This document shows, piece after piece, positions 31,777-40,792 of a DNA stretch of 64,000 nt (its first letter is position 1; each line of letters opens with the position of its first letter). The DNA comes from RUG11237 sp050874665. Its GTDB lineage: Bacteria > Bacillota > Clostridia > Lachnospirales > Lachnospiraceae. A model generated the notes under the pieces. It was given only the letters and a program-made list of their open reading frames with translations, was not told the DNA's origin and searched no databases. Both the position numbers and the translations under genes were made by a program. Location: positions 372,001-436,000 of the forward strand of contig JBNMLC010000001.1 in the NCBI GenBank assembly GCA_050874665.1, read 5' to 3'.

Positions 31777-33771
31777 GTGAAAATAAAAAAGTTTGGAAAA
31801 GGCTATTGGAAAACTTTTTCGGAAGGAATACAAAGGGAGTGGGTAGTTACCAATGGAATAGGCGGTTATGCAGGCAGTTCTATCATTGGGGCACATACCA
31901 GAAAACATAATGGCATGTTAATTGCGAGTCTTCATGCACCAGTGGAACGCTATATGGTTTTATCAAAAATAAATGAAAAATTAGAAATGGAAGAAAAAGA
32001 ATATTCTTTTTATACAAATCAAAGACCGGGTGGCAATAACGAAGAAGGCCAGAAATATTTGCAGAGATTCTGCTATGATTATGTACCGGAATTTACCTAT
32101 TTTGCGGGAGGAGTTTTTGTAACCAAGACCATTGCGCTGCAACATGGAAAAAATACAGTGGCGTGCACCTATGATATTTCAGGCGGCAGAGATAAAGCAG
32201 TGCTTACGCTGGTTCCATTATTTAACTATCGTGACCATCATGAAAGAAGTGAACGTGCAGAGCTAAAGTTTGATCAATCATATCAAGGAAGAACAATAAC
32301 ATTAATTCCGGAAAAAAATAAAGATATTGTAATTCGTATGTTTGTTAGTGAGGGAGAAATTTCTGAACGAGAAGAAATATTTGATGTTGATATGGAATTA
32401 CAGACAGAAATATCTACAGGAATGACTTGCATTGAAAATAATTATACACCGTATGAAATTAAAATTTCTGTAAATCCGGGGGAGCATAAGAAAATTTCTG
32501 TTATTTGTTCAATTGAAGAAGGAGAGCTTCCAAAAGACGGTTTTGCAATTGTAGATGCAGAAAAAAAGCGTTGTGAACAGTTAGAAAAGCAGGCGGGACT
32601 TTCCGATGACTTTGCAAACACTTTGGTGCATGCTGCGGATCAGTTTATTGTAGAGAGAGAGTCCACAGGGGGAAAGACAGTATTAGCAGGTCTTCCGTGG
32701 TTTACGGACTGGGGCAGAGACACGATGCTTGCCATACAGGGACTGACATTGGTGACGAAGCGCTTTGAAGATACACGACAGATATTGAAAACCTTTGCCC
32801 AGTATGTGAAAAAAGGTCTGGTGCCTAATATGTTTCCGGATGAAGGCTTAGAGCCATTGTATAATACAGTAGATGCTTCCATGTGGTATTTCTATTCCGT
32901 GGAAAAGTATTTAGAGTATACAGGAACAGAAGAAGACTATCAGTTTATACAGAAAGAAATTTATCCAAAGTTAAAAGAGATTATTCATTATTATCAGGTG
33001 GGAACCGATTTTTCCATTTATATGGATAAAGATTATCTGATTCATGCCGGCGGCGGTCTGGATCAGGTTACATGGATGGATGTGCGTGTGGGTGAATGGG
33101 TCGTGACACCACGTCACGGAAAGCCGGTAGAGATTAGTGCACTGTGGTATAACGCACTTTGTGTCATGGAAAATCTGGCAAAGCGTTTTGGCGATGAAGA
33201 TGGCACTCAGTATAAAGAATTGGCAGAGAAGGTAAAGAATTCTTTTGTGGATAAGTTCTGGAATCCGAAAAAAGATTGTTTATATGATGTAGTAGATGAT
33301 AAAGGAAATGATGAAAAAATACGTCCAAATCAGATTTGGGCAGTTTCACTGCCGCATACCATGTTGTCAAAAGAGCAGGCAAAAGCGGTGGTAGACACAG
33401 TGGTCTCTCATCTGTATGCAACCTATGGACTTCGTTCCCTTTCACCGGAAGATGAAGAATACAAGGGAATTTATGCAGGTAAGCTTCATGACAGAGATGC
33501 CGCATATCATCAGGGAACTTGTTGGGCATTTCCTCTAGGGGGACTGATTACGGCATATTTGAACGTATATGGAGATACAACTGATGGCAGGGCATTTGCA
33601 CGAAAGCTGATTGCACCGTTAGAAGATCATTTGATGGACGGATGCATTGGAAGTATTGCTGAGATTTTTGATGGAAATGAACCGAATATTTCCAGAGGCT
33701 GCTATGCACAGGCATGGAGTGTTGGTGAGATTCTCAGGGCGTATGTAGAAGGCGAATTATGGAAAGAGTAG
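31777..33771 (+). CDS. Amylo-alpha-1,6-glucosidase / glycogen debranching enzyme (GH133-type)
   Basis: 664 residues, with a GTG start and AAAGG 9 bases upstream. The N-terminal GDE_N domain carries EWVVTNGIGGYAGSSIIGAHTRKHNGMLIAS, the family entry motif. The C-terminal (alpha/alpha)6 barrel has AGLPWFTDWGRDTMLAIQGL with the acidic WGRD, MFPDEGLEPLYNTVDASMWY, IHAGGGLDQVTWMD and HQGTCWAFPLGGL. It removes alpha-1,6 branches from glycogen in the cytoplasm (no signal peptide). It overlaps the next gene by 13 bases. Other glucan enzymes in the window are the GH13 at 42.4 kb and the pullulanase at 58.7 kb. Confidence 0.9.
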   Translation: MKIKKFGKGYWKTFSEGIQREWVVTNGIGGYAGSSIIGAHTRKHNGMLIASLHAPVERYMVLSKINEKLEMEEKEYSFYTNQRPGGNNEEGQKYLQRFCYDYVPEFTYFAGGVFVTKTIALQHGKNTVACTYDISGGRDKAVLTLVPLFNYRDHHERSERAELKFDQSYQGRTITLIPEKNKDIVIRMFVSEGEISEREEIFDVDMELQTEISTGMTCIENNYTPYEIKISVNPGEHKKISVICSIEEGELPKDGFAIVDAEKKRCEQLEKQAGLSDDFANTLVHAADQFIVERESTGGKTVLAGLPWFTDWGRDTMLAIQGLTLVTKRFEDTRQILKTFAQYVKKGLVPNMFPDEGLEPLYNTVDASMWYFYSVEKYLEYTGTEEDYQFIQKEIYPKLKEIIHYYQVGTDFSIYMDKDYLIHAGGGLDQVTWMDVRVGEWVVTPRHGKPVEISALWYNALCVMENLAKRFGDEDGTQYKELAEKVKNSFVDKFWNPKKDCLYDVVDDKGNDEKIRPNQIWAVSLPHTMLSKEQAKAVVDTVVSHLYATYGLRSLSPEDEEYKGIYAGKLHDRDAAYHQGTCWAFPLGGLITAYLNVYGDTTDGRAFARKLIAPLEDHLMDGCIGSIAEIFDGNEPNISRGCYAQAWSVGEILRAYVEGELWKE

Positions 33772-34244
33772 TGCATGAGATTTCGCCGGTGTATGATGAA
33801 AATTCCAAGATACTGATTTTGGGGTCTTTTCCCTCGGTGAAATCTAGAGAGAATAAGTTTTTTTATGGACATGCGCAAAATCGTTTTTGGAAAGTGCTGG
33901 CGAGAGTTTTTGGCGAAAGTGTTCCGGAGTCGGTAGAGGAGAAGAAGGCATTTTTATTAAAAAATCATATTGCAGTCTGGGATGTGATTCAAAGTTGTGT
34001 GATAGAGGGGTCTTCCGACAGCAGTATCAAGGAGGTAATTCCTAATGATTTAGGCTGTATTTTGAAAGCAGCAGACATAAGGAAAATATACTGCAATGGT
34101 GCAACCTCGTATCGTTTGTTTTGTAAGTATTGTGAGCCGATATTTGGAAGAAAGGCGATAAAACTTCCAAGCACCAGTCCTGCAAATGCTTCTTATAGTA
34201 TGGAAAGATTGGAAGAGCAGTGGAGAGAAATAAAAAACAGTTGA
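33759..34244 (+). CDS. DNA-deoxyinosine glycosylase (UDG superfamily)
   Basis: 161 residues. KILILGSFPSVKSRENKFFYGHAQNRFWKVLARVF is the family's motif I region, with NRFW contacting the base. The C-terminal LPSTSPANASYS replaces the classical HPSP motif. This arrangement is that of the hypoxanthine/deoxyinosine-DNA glycosylase branch of the uracil-DNA glycosylase superfamily, which removes deaminated bases. Its start overlaps the debranching gene by 13 bases, so the two are co-translated although their functions are unrelated. No signal peptide; cytoplasmic. Substrate preference is by family only. Confidence 0.82.
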   Translation: MERVVHEISPVYDENSKILILGSFPSVKSRENKFFYGHAQNRFWKVLARVFGESVPESVEEKKAFLLKNHIAVWDVIQSCVIEGSSDSSIKEVIPNDLGCILKAADIRKIYCNGATSYRLFCKYCEPIFGRKAIKLPSTSPANASYSMERLEEQWREIKNS

Positions 34245-34269
34245 CAAACCGGAAAAATCCAACTAATAT
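34241..34269 (+). promoter_or_regulatory. Promoter of the valS T-box
   Basis: TTGACA (34241-34246) overlapping the preceding stop codon, 17-base spacer, TAATAT (34264-34269); TATAAT at 34267-34272 overlaps. Confidence 0.7.
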
Positions 34270-34294
34270 AATTCTAGTGCAAGAAATCCATAAG

Positions 34295-34570
34295 ATAGGA
34301 TAAAGATAGTGAAAAAGAGGAGTACACATTTACCCTTATCAGAGAGAAATTCTCAAGGCTGGAAAGAATTTTTAAGAAGGAAATGTGGAAGGTAGCTTTG
34401 GAATCGGAATATGGAAATTAAAGTTAGAGATTACTAACAAAGAGTATATATTCACGGCTTATCCCCGTTATAGGATTTGGTTTTAACCAATTGAGATAAT
34501 GAGCAGTCATTAATAAAGGTGGTACCGCGAGAACTTCGCCCTTTACACATATGTGTAAAGGGCTTTTTAT
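34295..34570 (+). promoter_or_regulatory. T-box leader, valine specific (tRNA-Val sensing)
   Basis: Stem I elements AGAGAGAAAT and GGCTGGAAAG are followed by GAAG-GTA-GCTT, whose GTA (34392-34394) is a Val codon in the same position as the TGC of the cysteine T-box at 3.7 kb. The T-box AAAGGTGGTACCGCG is at 34516-34529. The terminator is a perfect stem GCCCTTTACACAT/ATGTGTAAAGGGC followed by TTTTT (34538-34568). Uncharged tRNA-Val should switch on valS. Confidence 0.93.
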
Positions 34571-34600
34571 TATTCATCATAAAGAAGAAAGGAAGCAGTC

Positions 34601-37246
34601 ATGAGTAAAGAGTTAAATAAAACCTACGATCCAAAAGATATAGAAGAGAGATTATATAATAAATGGTTAGAAAAAAAATATTTCCACGCAGAAGTAGATA
34701 AAAGCAAAAAACCGTTTACAATTATTATGCCGCCGCCAAACATTACAGGACAGTTGCACATGGGTCATGCACTAGATAACACCATGCAGGATATTTTGTG
34801 CAGATATAAGAGAATGCAAGGCTACAATGTATTATGGCAGCCGGGAACAGACCATGCAAGTATTGCAACAGAGGTAAAAGTAATTAATTCACTGAAAGAG
34901 CAGGGAATTGCAAAAGAAGATTTAGGAAGAGAAGGCTTCCTTGAAAAAGCCTGGGAGTGGAAAGAAGAATACGGCGGACGTATTATTAAACAGTTAAAGA
35001 AGCTTGGCTCCTCTGCAGATTGGGACAGAGAACGTTTTACTATGGATGAAGGTTGTTCTAAAGCAGTAGAGGAAGTATTTATTAAATTATACGAAAAGGA
35101 CTATATTTACAAGGGCTCTAGAATTGTAAACTGGTGTCCGGTATGTAAAACATCTATTTCAGATGCTGAAGTAGTTCATGAAGAGCAGGAAGGACATTTT
35201 TGGCATATTAATTATCCGGTAAAAGACAGCGATGAAGTGGTGGAAATTGCAACAACAAGACCGGAAACACTGCTTGGTGATACCGCAGTGGCAGTCAATC
35301 CAGAAGATGAAAGATATAAACATTTGATTGGAAAGACCTTAATTCTTCCATTGGTGGGCAGAGAAATTCCTGTAGTAGCGGATGCTTATGTAGATAAAGA
35401 GTTTGGTACTGGATGTGTGAAAATTACACCGGCACATGATCCAAATGACTTTGAAGTAGGAAAAAGACATAATTTAGAAGAAATTAATGTGATGAATGAT
35501 GATGCTACGATAAATAAAAATGGCGGAAAATATGCAGGTATGGACCGATATGAAGCAAGAAAGCAGATTGTGGCAGATTTAGAGAACTTAGGACTTTTAG
35601 TAAAGGTTGAGCCGCACACACATAATGTTGGAACTCACGACAGATGTAAAGCAACAGTAGAACCAATGGTAAAACAGCAGTGGTTTGTAAGAATGGATGA
35701 AATGATTAAGCCGGCAGTAGAGGCAATCAAGAGCGAGGAAATTAAATTGATTCCAGCTAGTATGGACAGAACTTACTTTAACTGGACAGACAATATTCGT
35801 GATTGGTGTATTTCAAGACAGTTATGGTGGGGACATAGAATCCCGGCATATTATTGCGAAGATTGTAGGGAAGTGGTTGTAGCAAGAGAAAACCCTGGCA
35901 AATGTCCAAAATGTGGTTGTGAACATATGAAACAGGATCCAGATACCTTAGATACGTGGTTCTCCTCTGCATTATGGCCTTTTTCTACTTTGGGCTGGCC
36001 GGAAAAGACAGAAGAGCTGGAATATTTTTATCCAACAGATGTACTTGTCACAGGATATGATATTATTTTCTTCTGGGTTATTCGTATGGTATTTTCAGGG
36101 TACGAGCAGATGGGAAAAGCACCATTCCACACAGTATTATTCCACGGTCTGGTTCGTGATTCCCAGGGAAGAAAGATGAGTAAATCATTAGGAAATGGTA
36201 TTGATCCATTAGAAGTAATAGACCAGTATGGAGCAGATGCATTAAGACTTACCTTAATTACAGGGAATGCACCGGGTAATGATATGCGTTTCTATTATGA
36301 AAGAGTAGAAGCAAGCCGTAATTTTGCCAATAAAGTATGGAATGCAGCCAGATTTATCATGATGAATATGGAAGGAAAAACAATTAAAAAACCTGCAAAA
36401 GAGGAATTCATGGATGCAGATAAATGGATTTTATCTAAGATTAATACAGTGACCAAAGATATGACATATAATTTGGATAATTTTGAACTGGGCATTGCGG
36501 TTCAAAAAGTCTATGACTTTATCTGGGACGAATTTTGTGACTGGTATATTGAAATGGTAAAACCAAGATTGTATAACACAGAAGATACTGTTTCACAGAA
36601 TGCAGCTCTTTGGACATTAAAGACAGTATTGATTAATGGATTGAAATTACTTCATCCATATATGCCTTTTGTTACAGAAGAAATTTTTGATACCTTGCAA
36701 GAGGAAGAAGAATCTATCATGATTTCTAAGTGGCCTGAATACAAAGAAGAATGGAATTTTAAAGAGGCAGAGGAAGCAGTAGAAACTATCAAAGAAGCAG
36801 TGCGCGGAATTCGTAATGTTCGTACAGAAATGAATGTACCACCATCAAAGAAGGCAAAAGTTTTTGTGGTTTCTGCAAATGAAAAGGTAATAGGAGTATT
36901 TGAGCACAGTAAAGTATTCTTCCAGACACTGGCATATGCCTCGGAAGTGATTACGCAGAATAACAAAGAAGGGATAGCGGAAGATGCGGTATCTGCTGTG
37001 ATTCCGGACGCAGTAATCTATATGCCTTTTGCTGAATTAGTAGATATTGAAAAAGAAATTGAACGTCTGAAAAAAGAAGAAGAACGTTTAACAAAAGAGC
37101 TTGCCAGAGTCAATGGTATGTTAAGCAATGAAAAGTTTGTAAGCAAGGCACCGGAAGCAAAGATTCAGGAAGAGAGAGAAAAACTTACAAAATATACACA
37201 AATGATGGAGCAGGTAAAAGAAAGACTTGCAAATCTGGAAAAATAA
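34601..37246 (+). CDS. valS: Valine--tRNA ligase ValS
   Basis: 881 residues, a class I synthetase with editing domain. The HIGH motif is HMGH at 53-56 in PPPNITGQLHMGHALDN. The editing region has TTRPETLLGDTAVAVNPED. A zinc-finger-like CEDC...CPKCG lies before DTWFSSALWPFSTLGWPE. KMSKS is GRKMSKSLGNGIDP near residue 525. The C-terminal coiled-coil arm (EIERLKKEEERLTKELARVNGMLSNEKF) is typical of ValRS. Transcription depends on the T-box just upstream. Followed by a long hairpin, so probably monocistronic. Confidence 0.98.
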   Translation: MSKELNKTYDPKDIEERLYNKWLEKKYFHAEVDKSKKPFTIIMPPPNITGQLHMGHALDNTMQDILCRYKRMQGYNVLWQPGTDHASIATEVKVINSLKEQGIAKEDLGREGFLEKAWEWKEEYGGRIIKQLKKLGSSADWDRERFTMDEGCSKAVEEVFIKLYEKDYIYKGSRIVNWCPVCKTSISDAEVVHEEQEGHFWHINYPVKDSDEVVEIATTRPETLLGDTAVAVNPEDERYKHLIGKTLILPLVGREIPVVADAYVDKEFGTGCVKITPAHDPNDFEVGKRHNLEEINVMNDDATINKNGGKYAGMDRYEARKQIVADLENLGLLVKVEPHTHNVGTHDRCKATVEPMVKQQWFVRMDEMIKPAVEAIKSEEIKLIPASMDRTYFNWTDNIRDWCISRQLWWGHRIPAYYCEDCREVVVARENPGKCPKCGCEHMKQDPDTLDTWFSSALWPFSTLGWPEKTEELEYFYPTDVLVTGYDIIFFWVIRMVFSGYEQMGKAPFHTVLFHGLVRDSQGRKMSKSLGNGIDPLEVIDQYGADALRLTLITGNAPGNDMRFYYERVEASRNFANKVWNAARFIMMNMEGKTIKKPAKEEFMDADKWILSKINTVTKDMTYNLDNFELGIAVQKVYDFIWDEFCDWYIEMVKPRLYNTEDTVSQNAALWTLKTVLINGLKLLHPYMPFVTEEIFDTLQEEEESIMISKWPEYKEEWNFKEAEEAVETIKEAVRGIRNVRTEMNVPPSKKAKVFVVSANEKVIGVFEHSKVFFQTLAYASEVITQNNKEGIAEDAVSAVIPDAVIYMPFAELVDIEKEIERLKKEEERLTKELARVNGMLSNEKFVSKAPEAKIQEEREKLTKYTQMMEQVKERLANLEK

Positions 37247-37307
37247 GCTGGAATTGACCGAGCCCTTTAGAGCAAGGAATTTTTCGTTTAATGTTGTTGC
37301 AAGCCAC

Positions 37308-37382
37308 AGCCCCTAATAGTTACAGAAGCTTCCAGAGCAGAATTTTTAACAGCTCAGGAAGCTTCTTCATTATTAGGGGGCT
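37308..37382 (+). terminator. Long nested hairpin between valS and folC
   Basis: Three coaxial stems fold into one hairpin: outer AGCCCCTAATA/TATTAGGGGGCT, middle GAAGCTTCC/GGAAGCTTC and inner GAGC/GCTC around a loop of about 13 bases with TTTTT. The whole is 75 bases. The T-run after it is weak (TCTTTC). It probably ends valS transcription. Confidence 0.65.
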
Positions 37383-37442
37383 TCTTTCAACTCCGAAATA
37401 AAGGAATTGTTTTTCCACCGCATTTTCGACAACAAAAATTTC

Positions 37443-37470
37443 TTGCATAATTTTTTGAGAAGCTTATAAT
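37443..37470 (+). promoter_or_regulatory. Promoter of folC
   Basis: TTGCAT (37443-37448), 16-base spacer, TATAAT (37465-37470), about 30 bases before the start codon. Confidence 0.7.
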
Positions 37471-37501
37471 AGTAGAGCAGAGAAAACCCGGGAGGTTCAC
37501 T

Positions 37502-38809
37502 ATGACATACCAAGAAGCAGAAAAGTACATATTAGATGTACCCAAATTTACAACAAAAAATGGATTGAATAATACCAGGGAACTGATTAAGGAACTTGGA
37601 AGTCCGGAAAAAAATATGAAAATAATACATGTGGCAGGGACAAATGGAAAAGGTTCTGTTTGTGCATTTACCGCATCGATGCTTACAGAAGCAGGAAAGA
37701 AAACGGGATTATTTACCTCACCACATCTAGTGAAAATTACAGAAAGATTCCGAATTGATGGAATAGAAATGACAGAATCGGAATTTACAGAAATATTTGT
37801 AAAGGTAAAAGAAGCAACAGATAAAATAATAGAAAGAGGCTTCTCACACCCCACCTTTTTTGAGTTTCTTTTTGGTATGGCGTTAGTATATTTTCAAGAA
37901 AATCTTGTAGAGTATGTCGTATTAGAAACGGGTCTGGGAGGCAGGCTGGATTCAACTAATGTAATAGAAAAGCCATTGCTTACAGCAATCACTTCCATTA
38001 GTTTAGATCATACAGAGTATTTAGGAGAAACCATTGGTGAGATTGCCACAGAAAAGGCAGGAATCATAAAAGAAAAGATACCGGTGATTGTGGGAATTAA
38101 TAAAGAAGAAGCTGTTAAAGTAATAGAACAAAAAGCCAGAGAAAAGAAAGCAGAAATTCTTAAGATTTCTAGAAAAGATTATAAAATTTGTGAAAAAACA
38201 AACAAACATATTGATTTTTTTCTCGATGTTAAGTATTATGGTTACGTTAGAGTTTCCCTACCTTATTCTGCAGGTTATCAGGTAGAAAATGCTGTAGTGG
38301 CAATTCGAATGATTGAAAAAATATTAAATAAAGATGAATATAGCCCGGAAATTATAAATCAGGGATTAAATAAACGATTATGGCAGGGACGAATGGAACA
38401 GGTCATAGAAGATATATATTTTGATGGTGCCCATAATGAGGACGGAATCAGGGCATTTTTAGAAACAGCAACAGAGCTGACACATGAAAGAGAATGTGTT
38501 CTGTTGTTTGGTGCTGTAAAAGAAAAAAATTGCGAAGAAATGATAAGAGAAATTGCCATGACTCTTGATGCAGCGGCAGTGGTGGTAACGAATTTAGACA
38601 CCCCGCGAGGTATGGAGGCAGGGCAGTTAAAAAGTATTTTTGAAAGATATACGGAAAAAAAGGTAATTTGTTGTGAAAATACAGTCGCAGCGTGGGAAAA
38701 GGCTCTGGAATTGAAGAAAAAGGAAAGAGTTTTGTTTTGCGTTGGGTCACTGTATCTGGTTGGAGAATTAAAGGCGATTACAGGAGTGTTGAATGATGAT
38801 AAATTTTGA
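37502..38809 (+). CDS. folC: Folylpolyglutamate synthase / dihydrofolate synthase FolC
   Basis: 435 residues, a Mur-ligase-family enzyme that adds glutamate to folates (and usually joins glutamate to dihydropteroate). The P-loop is IIHVAGTNGKGSVCAFTASML; next come LFTSPHLVKITERFRIDG, TFFEFLFGMALVYFQE, LETGLGGRLDSTNVI and SLDHTEYLGETIGEIATEKAGI. The C-terminal domain begins WQGRMEQVIEDIYFDGAHN. GGGAGG precedes the ATG. Its last 17 bases overlap a 50-codon gene. No folate biosynthesis genes are adjacent. Confidence 0.96.
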   Translation: MTYQEAEKYILDVPKFTTKNGLNNTRELIKELGSPEKNMKIIHVAGTNGKGSVCAFTASMLTEAGKKTGLFTSPHLVKITERFRIDGIEMTESEFTEIFVKVKEATDKIIERGFSHPTFFEFLFGMALVYFQENLVEYVVLETGLGGRLDSTNVIEKPLLTAITSISLDHTEYLGETIGEIATEKAGIIKEKIPVIVGINKEEAVKVIEQKAREKKAEILKISRKDYKICEKTNKHIDFFLDVKYYGYVRVSLPYSAGYQVENAVVAIRMIEKILNKDEYSPEIINQGLNKRLWQGRMEQVIEDIYFDGAHNEDGIRAFLETATELTHERECVLLFGAVKEKNCEEMIREIAMTLDAAAVVVTNLDTPRGMEAGQLKSIFERYTEKKVICCENTVAAWEKALELKKKERVLFCVGSLYLVGELKAITGVLNDDKF

Positions 38810-38945
38810 AGAAGAATTAAAGAAATTTCACCCAAGTTTGGAAGTAGAAGAAGCAGAAGAAGCGATTTACAGCCATGATATGACAGATATGATGGATATT
38901 TTAAAGGAAATGTTAAAAGAATCAAAAGATAGTGAACGACAGTAA
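38793..38945 (+). CDS. Small acidic protein overlapping the end of folC (50 aa)
   Basis: 50 residues, MMINFEEELKKFHPSLEVEE..., mostly Glu, Lys and Met, predicted to be helical throughout, ending MLKESKDSERQ. CAGGAG at 38781-38786 lies 6 bases before the first ATG, and ATG 38796 is an alternative. It overlaps folC by 17 bases in another frame. I do not recognise a named family. The composition, ribosome-binding site and tight coupling argue that it is real. It might be an accessory factor of FolC or of the TPR protein that follows, but nothing shows which. Confidence 0.55.
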   Translation: MMINFEEELKKFHPSLEVEEAEEAIYSHDMTDMMDILKEMLKESKDSERQ

Positions 38946-38989
38946 ACATATTAGGGAAAGCCTGTATGAAAGGGCGGAATGGAGTAAAA

Positions 38990-40381
38990 ATGAAATGTTA
39001 TCATTGTGGTGCTGCACTATCTGAAAATGATTTTTGTACTTCATGTGGTGCGGACGTTAAAACATATAAGACAATTATGCATCTCTCAAACCAGTTTTAT
39101 AATGAGGGATTAGAAAAGGCATCTGTTCGTGATTTATCAGGAGCAGTGATGTGTTTAAAACAGAGTTTAAAATATAACAAGAAAAACATACAGGCGAGAA
39201 ATTTATTAGGACTTGTTTATTATGAAATGGGGGAGATTGTAGCTGCTTTAAGTGAATGGGTTATCAGCAAAAATATGAAAAGCAAGAAAAATATTGTGGA
39301 TGACTACATTAAGGCAGTACAGTCAAATCCTGCAAAATTAGAGGAAATTAATCAGAGTATAAAGAAGTATAATCTTGCATTGATTTATTGTAAGCAGGAA
39401 AGCTATGATTTGGCAGTAATACAGCTTAAAAAGGTTATTCTTGTAAATCCTAAATTAATCAAAGCAAGACAGCTCCTTGCCTTGCTTTATTTAAAAAATG
39501 AAGAATATAATTTAGCAGCAAAAGAGTTAAAAAAAGCGGAAGAAATAGATTCCAACAATACGATGACGCTTAGATATTTACGAGAGCTCGAATTATTACG
39601 TGGCAAAAAAACAAGCGTAACATCTGAGAAAAAGAAAGATACCAGAGTGACTTACAAGGTTGGTAATGATACAGTTATTCAACCTAAGGAGTACAAAGAA
39701 AATACGGGCATGAGTACGGTAATTAATATCATGATAGGACTTGTTCTTGGTGCAGCTCTTGTGTGGTTTGTAGTCTTGCCGGCAAAAATCAGTCTGACAA
39801 AAAGTGATGCTGATAAAGAAATTAAACAGTATAGCGAACAGGTGGCGGTAAAGACAGCAGAAGTTGAAGACTTGCAGGCAGATATCACAAAGTTAAAAAG
39901 CCAGAATAAGGACATTCAGGAAAAGCTGGATGAATACGAAGGGGACGGTGGAGCATTAAATTCATATGATGCGTTGCTGACAGCGGCGAATCTTTATATG
40001 GAAGGAAAGTCAACAGAAGCCGCAGATGCCATTTCTGGAATTACACCGGAAACGGTGGAAGGTGCGAAAGAAGGATTTAAGACAGTATACGGTAAAATTA
40101 ATGGTGAAGTAATGCAAAAAGCAGCCAATGAATACTATAAGACAGGATATTCTGCTTATTCCAGCGGAAAATACGAGGTGGCTATTGAAAATTTACAAAA
40201 AGCCTATGCAATGGATGCAACTTCGGTAAATTCGCTATATTATACAGCACGTTCTTATCAGAAATTAGGGGATAATGAAAATGCGGCAAAATTGTTTCAG
40301 GAAGTGATTGAAAAATTCCCGGGAACAAAATCAGCCAGTGATGCAGAGGCAAATCTTGCATCAGTGACACAGGCAGAATAA
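38990..40381 (+). CDS. Zinc-ribbon / TPR / coiled-coil membrane protein
   Basis: About 463 residues from ATG 38990 (ATGGAG upstream); an in-frame ATG at 38966 adds 8 residues of poor quality before the zinc ribbon. Order of parts: a zinc ribbon CYHCGAALSENDFCTSCGADV (1-22), TPR helices (30-195), one membrane span INIMIGLVLGAALVWFVV (about 240-262), a coiled coil (EQVAVKTAEVEDLQADITKLKSQNKDIQEKLDEYE, to about 320) and C-terminal TPRs (AANEYYKTGYSAYSSGKYEVAIENL ... NSLYYTARSYQKLGDNENAAKLFQEVIEKFPGT). It is a membrane-spanning scaffold with TPRs on both sides. The role is unknown; it lies before the spoIIA operon, separated by a strong terminator. Confidence 0.75.
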   Translation: MKCYHCGAALSENDFCTSCGADVKTYKTIMHLSNQFYNEGLEKASVRDLSGAVMCLKQSLKYNKKNIQARNLLGLVYYEMGEIVAALSEWVISKNMKSKKNIVDDYIKAVQSNPAKLEEINQSIKKYNLALIYCKQESYDLAVIQLKKVILVNPKLIKARQLLALLYLKNEEYNLAAKELKKAEEIDSNNTMTLRYLRELELLRGKKTSVTSEKKKDTRVTYKVGNDTVIQPKEYKENTGMSTVINIMIGLVLGAALVWFVVLPAKISLTKSDADKEIKQYSEQVAVKTAEVEDLQADITKLKSQNKDIQEKLDEYEGDGGALNSYDALLTAANLYMEGKSTEAADAISGITPETVEGAKEGFKTVYGKINGEVMQKAANEYYKTGYSAYSSGKYEVAIENLQKAYAMDATSVNSLYYTARSYQKLGDNENAAKLFQEVIEKFPGTKSASDAEANLASVTQAE

Positions 40382-40390
40382 TATTAAAGT

Positions 40391-40437
40391 ACGAAGGAAA
40401 AGCGGTGGTCTATGGACCATCGCTTTTCTTTCGTGGG
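40391..40437 (+). terminator. Strong terminator after the TPR gene
   Basis: Two 20-base arms (40391-40410 and 40415-40434) pair with only two G-U positions around a TATG loop. The core is AAAAGCGGTGGTC/GACCATCGCTTTT. The CTTTTCTTTC on the 3' side is the T-run. Confidence 0.85.
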
Positions 40438-40473
40438 AAAAATAAAAAAACGAATAGAAAGGAAGAATAAAGT

Positions 40474-40791
40474 ATGAATGATATCTTTCAAATGGAGGGA
40501 GAAGTTTTAAGAATTATGGTACCTAAGGAATTAGACCATCACAATTGTATTGTAATTCGGGAAACAGCGGACAGCATTATGATGCAAAAAGAGTTAAAAG
40601 AAATATTGTTTGATTTTCAAAACACAGAATTTATGGATAGTTCAGGAATTGGTGTGATGGTGGGAAGATATAAGAACATGAAATGCCTGGGGGGAACGGT
40701 TGCCGCTACCCATGTGAGTGAAAGGATTAAGAAAATTTTTTTATTAAGCGGGTTGAGTAAAATGATTAAAGTATATGAGCAGGAGGCATAA
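40474..40791 (+). CDS. spoIIAA: Anti-sigma F factor antagonist SpoIIAA
   Basis: 105-residue STAS-domain protein. Unphosphorylated SpoIIAA binds SpoIIAB and frees sigma-F in the forespore. The phosphorylated Ser is in FMDSSGIGVMVGRYK (Ser57). The Val/Ile-rich strand EVLRIMVPKELDHHN and C-terminal IKKIFLLSGLSKMIKV complete the fold. AAAGGAAGAATAA precedes the ATG. First gene of spoIIAA-spoIIAB-sigF; the next start is one base beyond its stop. A sigma-H promoter is expected; I see GAAT near 40452 but no -35 at correct spacing. Confidence 0.96.
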   Translation: MNDIFQMEGEVLRIMVPKELDHHNCIVIRETADSIMMQKELKEILFDFQNTEFMDSSGIGVMVGRYKNMKCLGGTVAATHVSERIKKIFLLSGLSKMIKVYEQEA

Positions 40792-40792
40792 A

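Noticed and set aside
31579..31908. Minus-strand frame across the long hairpin and the start of the debranching gene
   Set aside because: Covers the hairpin and the GTG start of a well-supported gene; no ribosome-binding site.
38359..38949. Open frame of 196 codons on the minus strand
   Set aside because: It is the antisense of folC and its small neighbour; no ribosome-binding site and a composition (Leu, Phe, Ser) of antisense type.
40435..40470. Sigma-H promoter before spoIIAA
   Set aside because: GAAT at 40452 is present but no AGGA-type -35 lies at the required distance.
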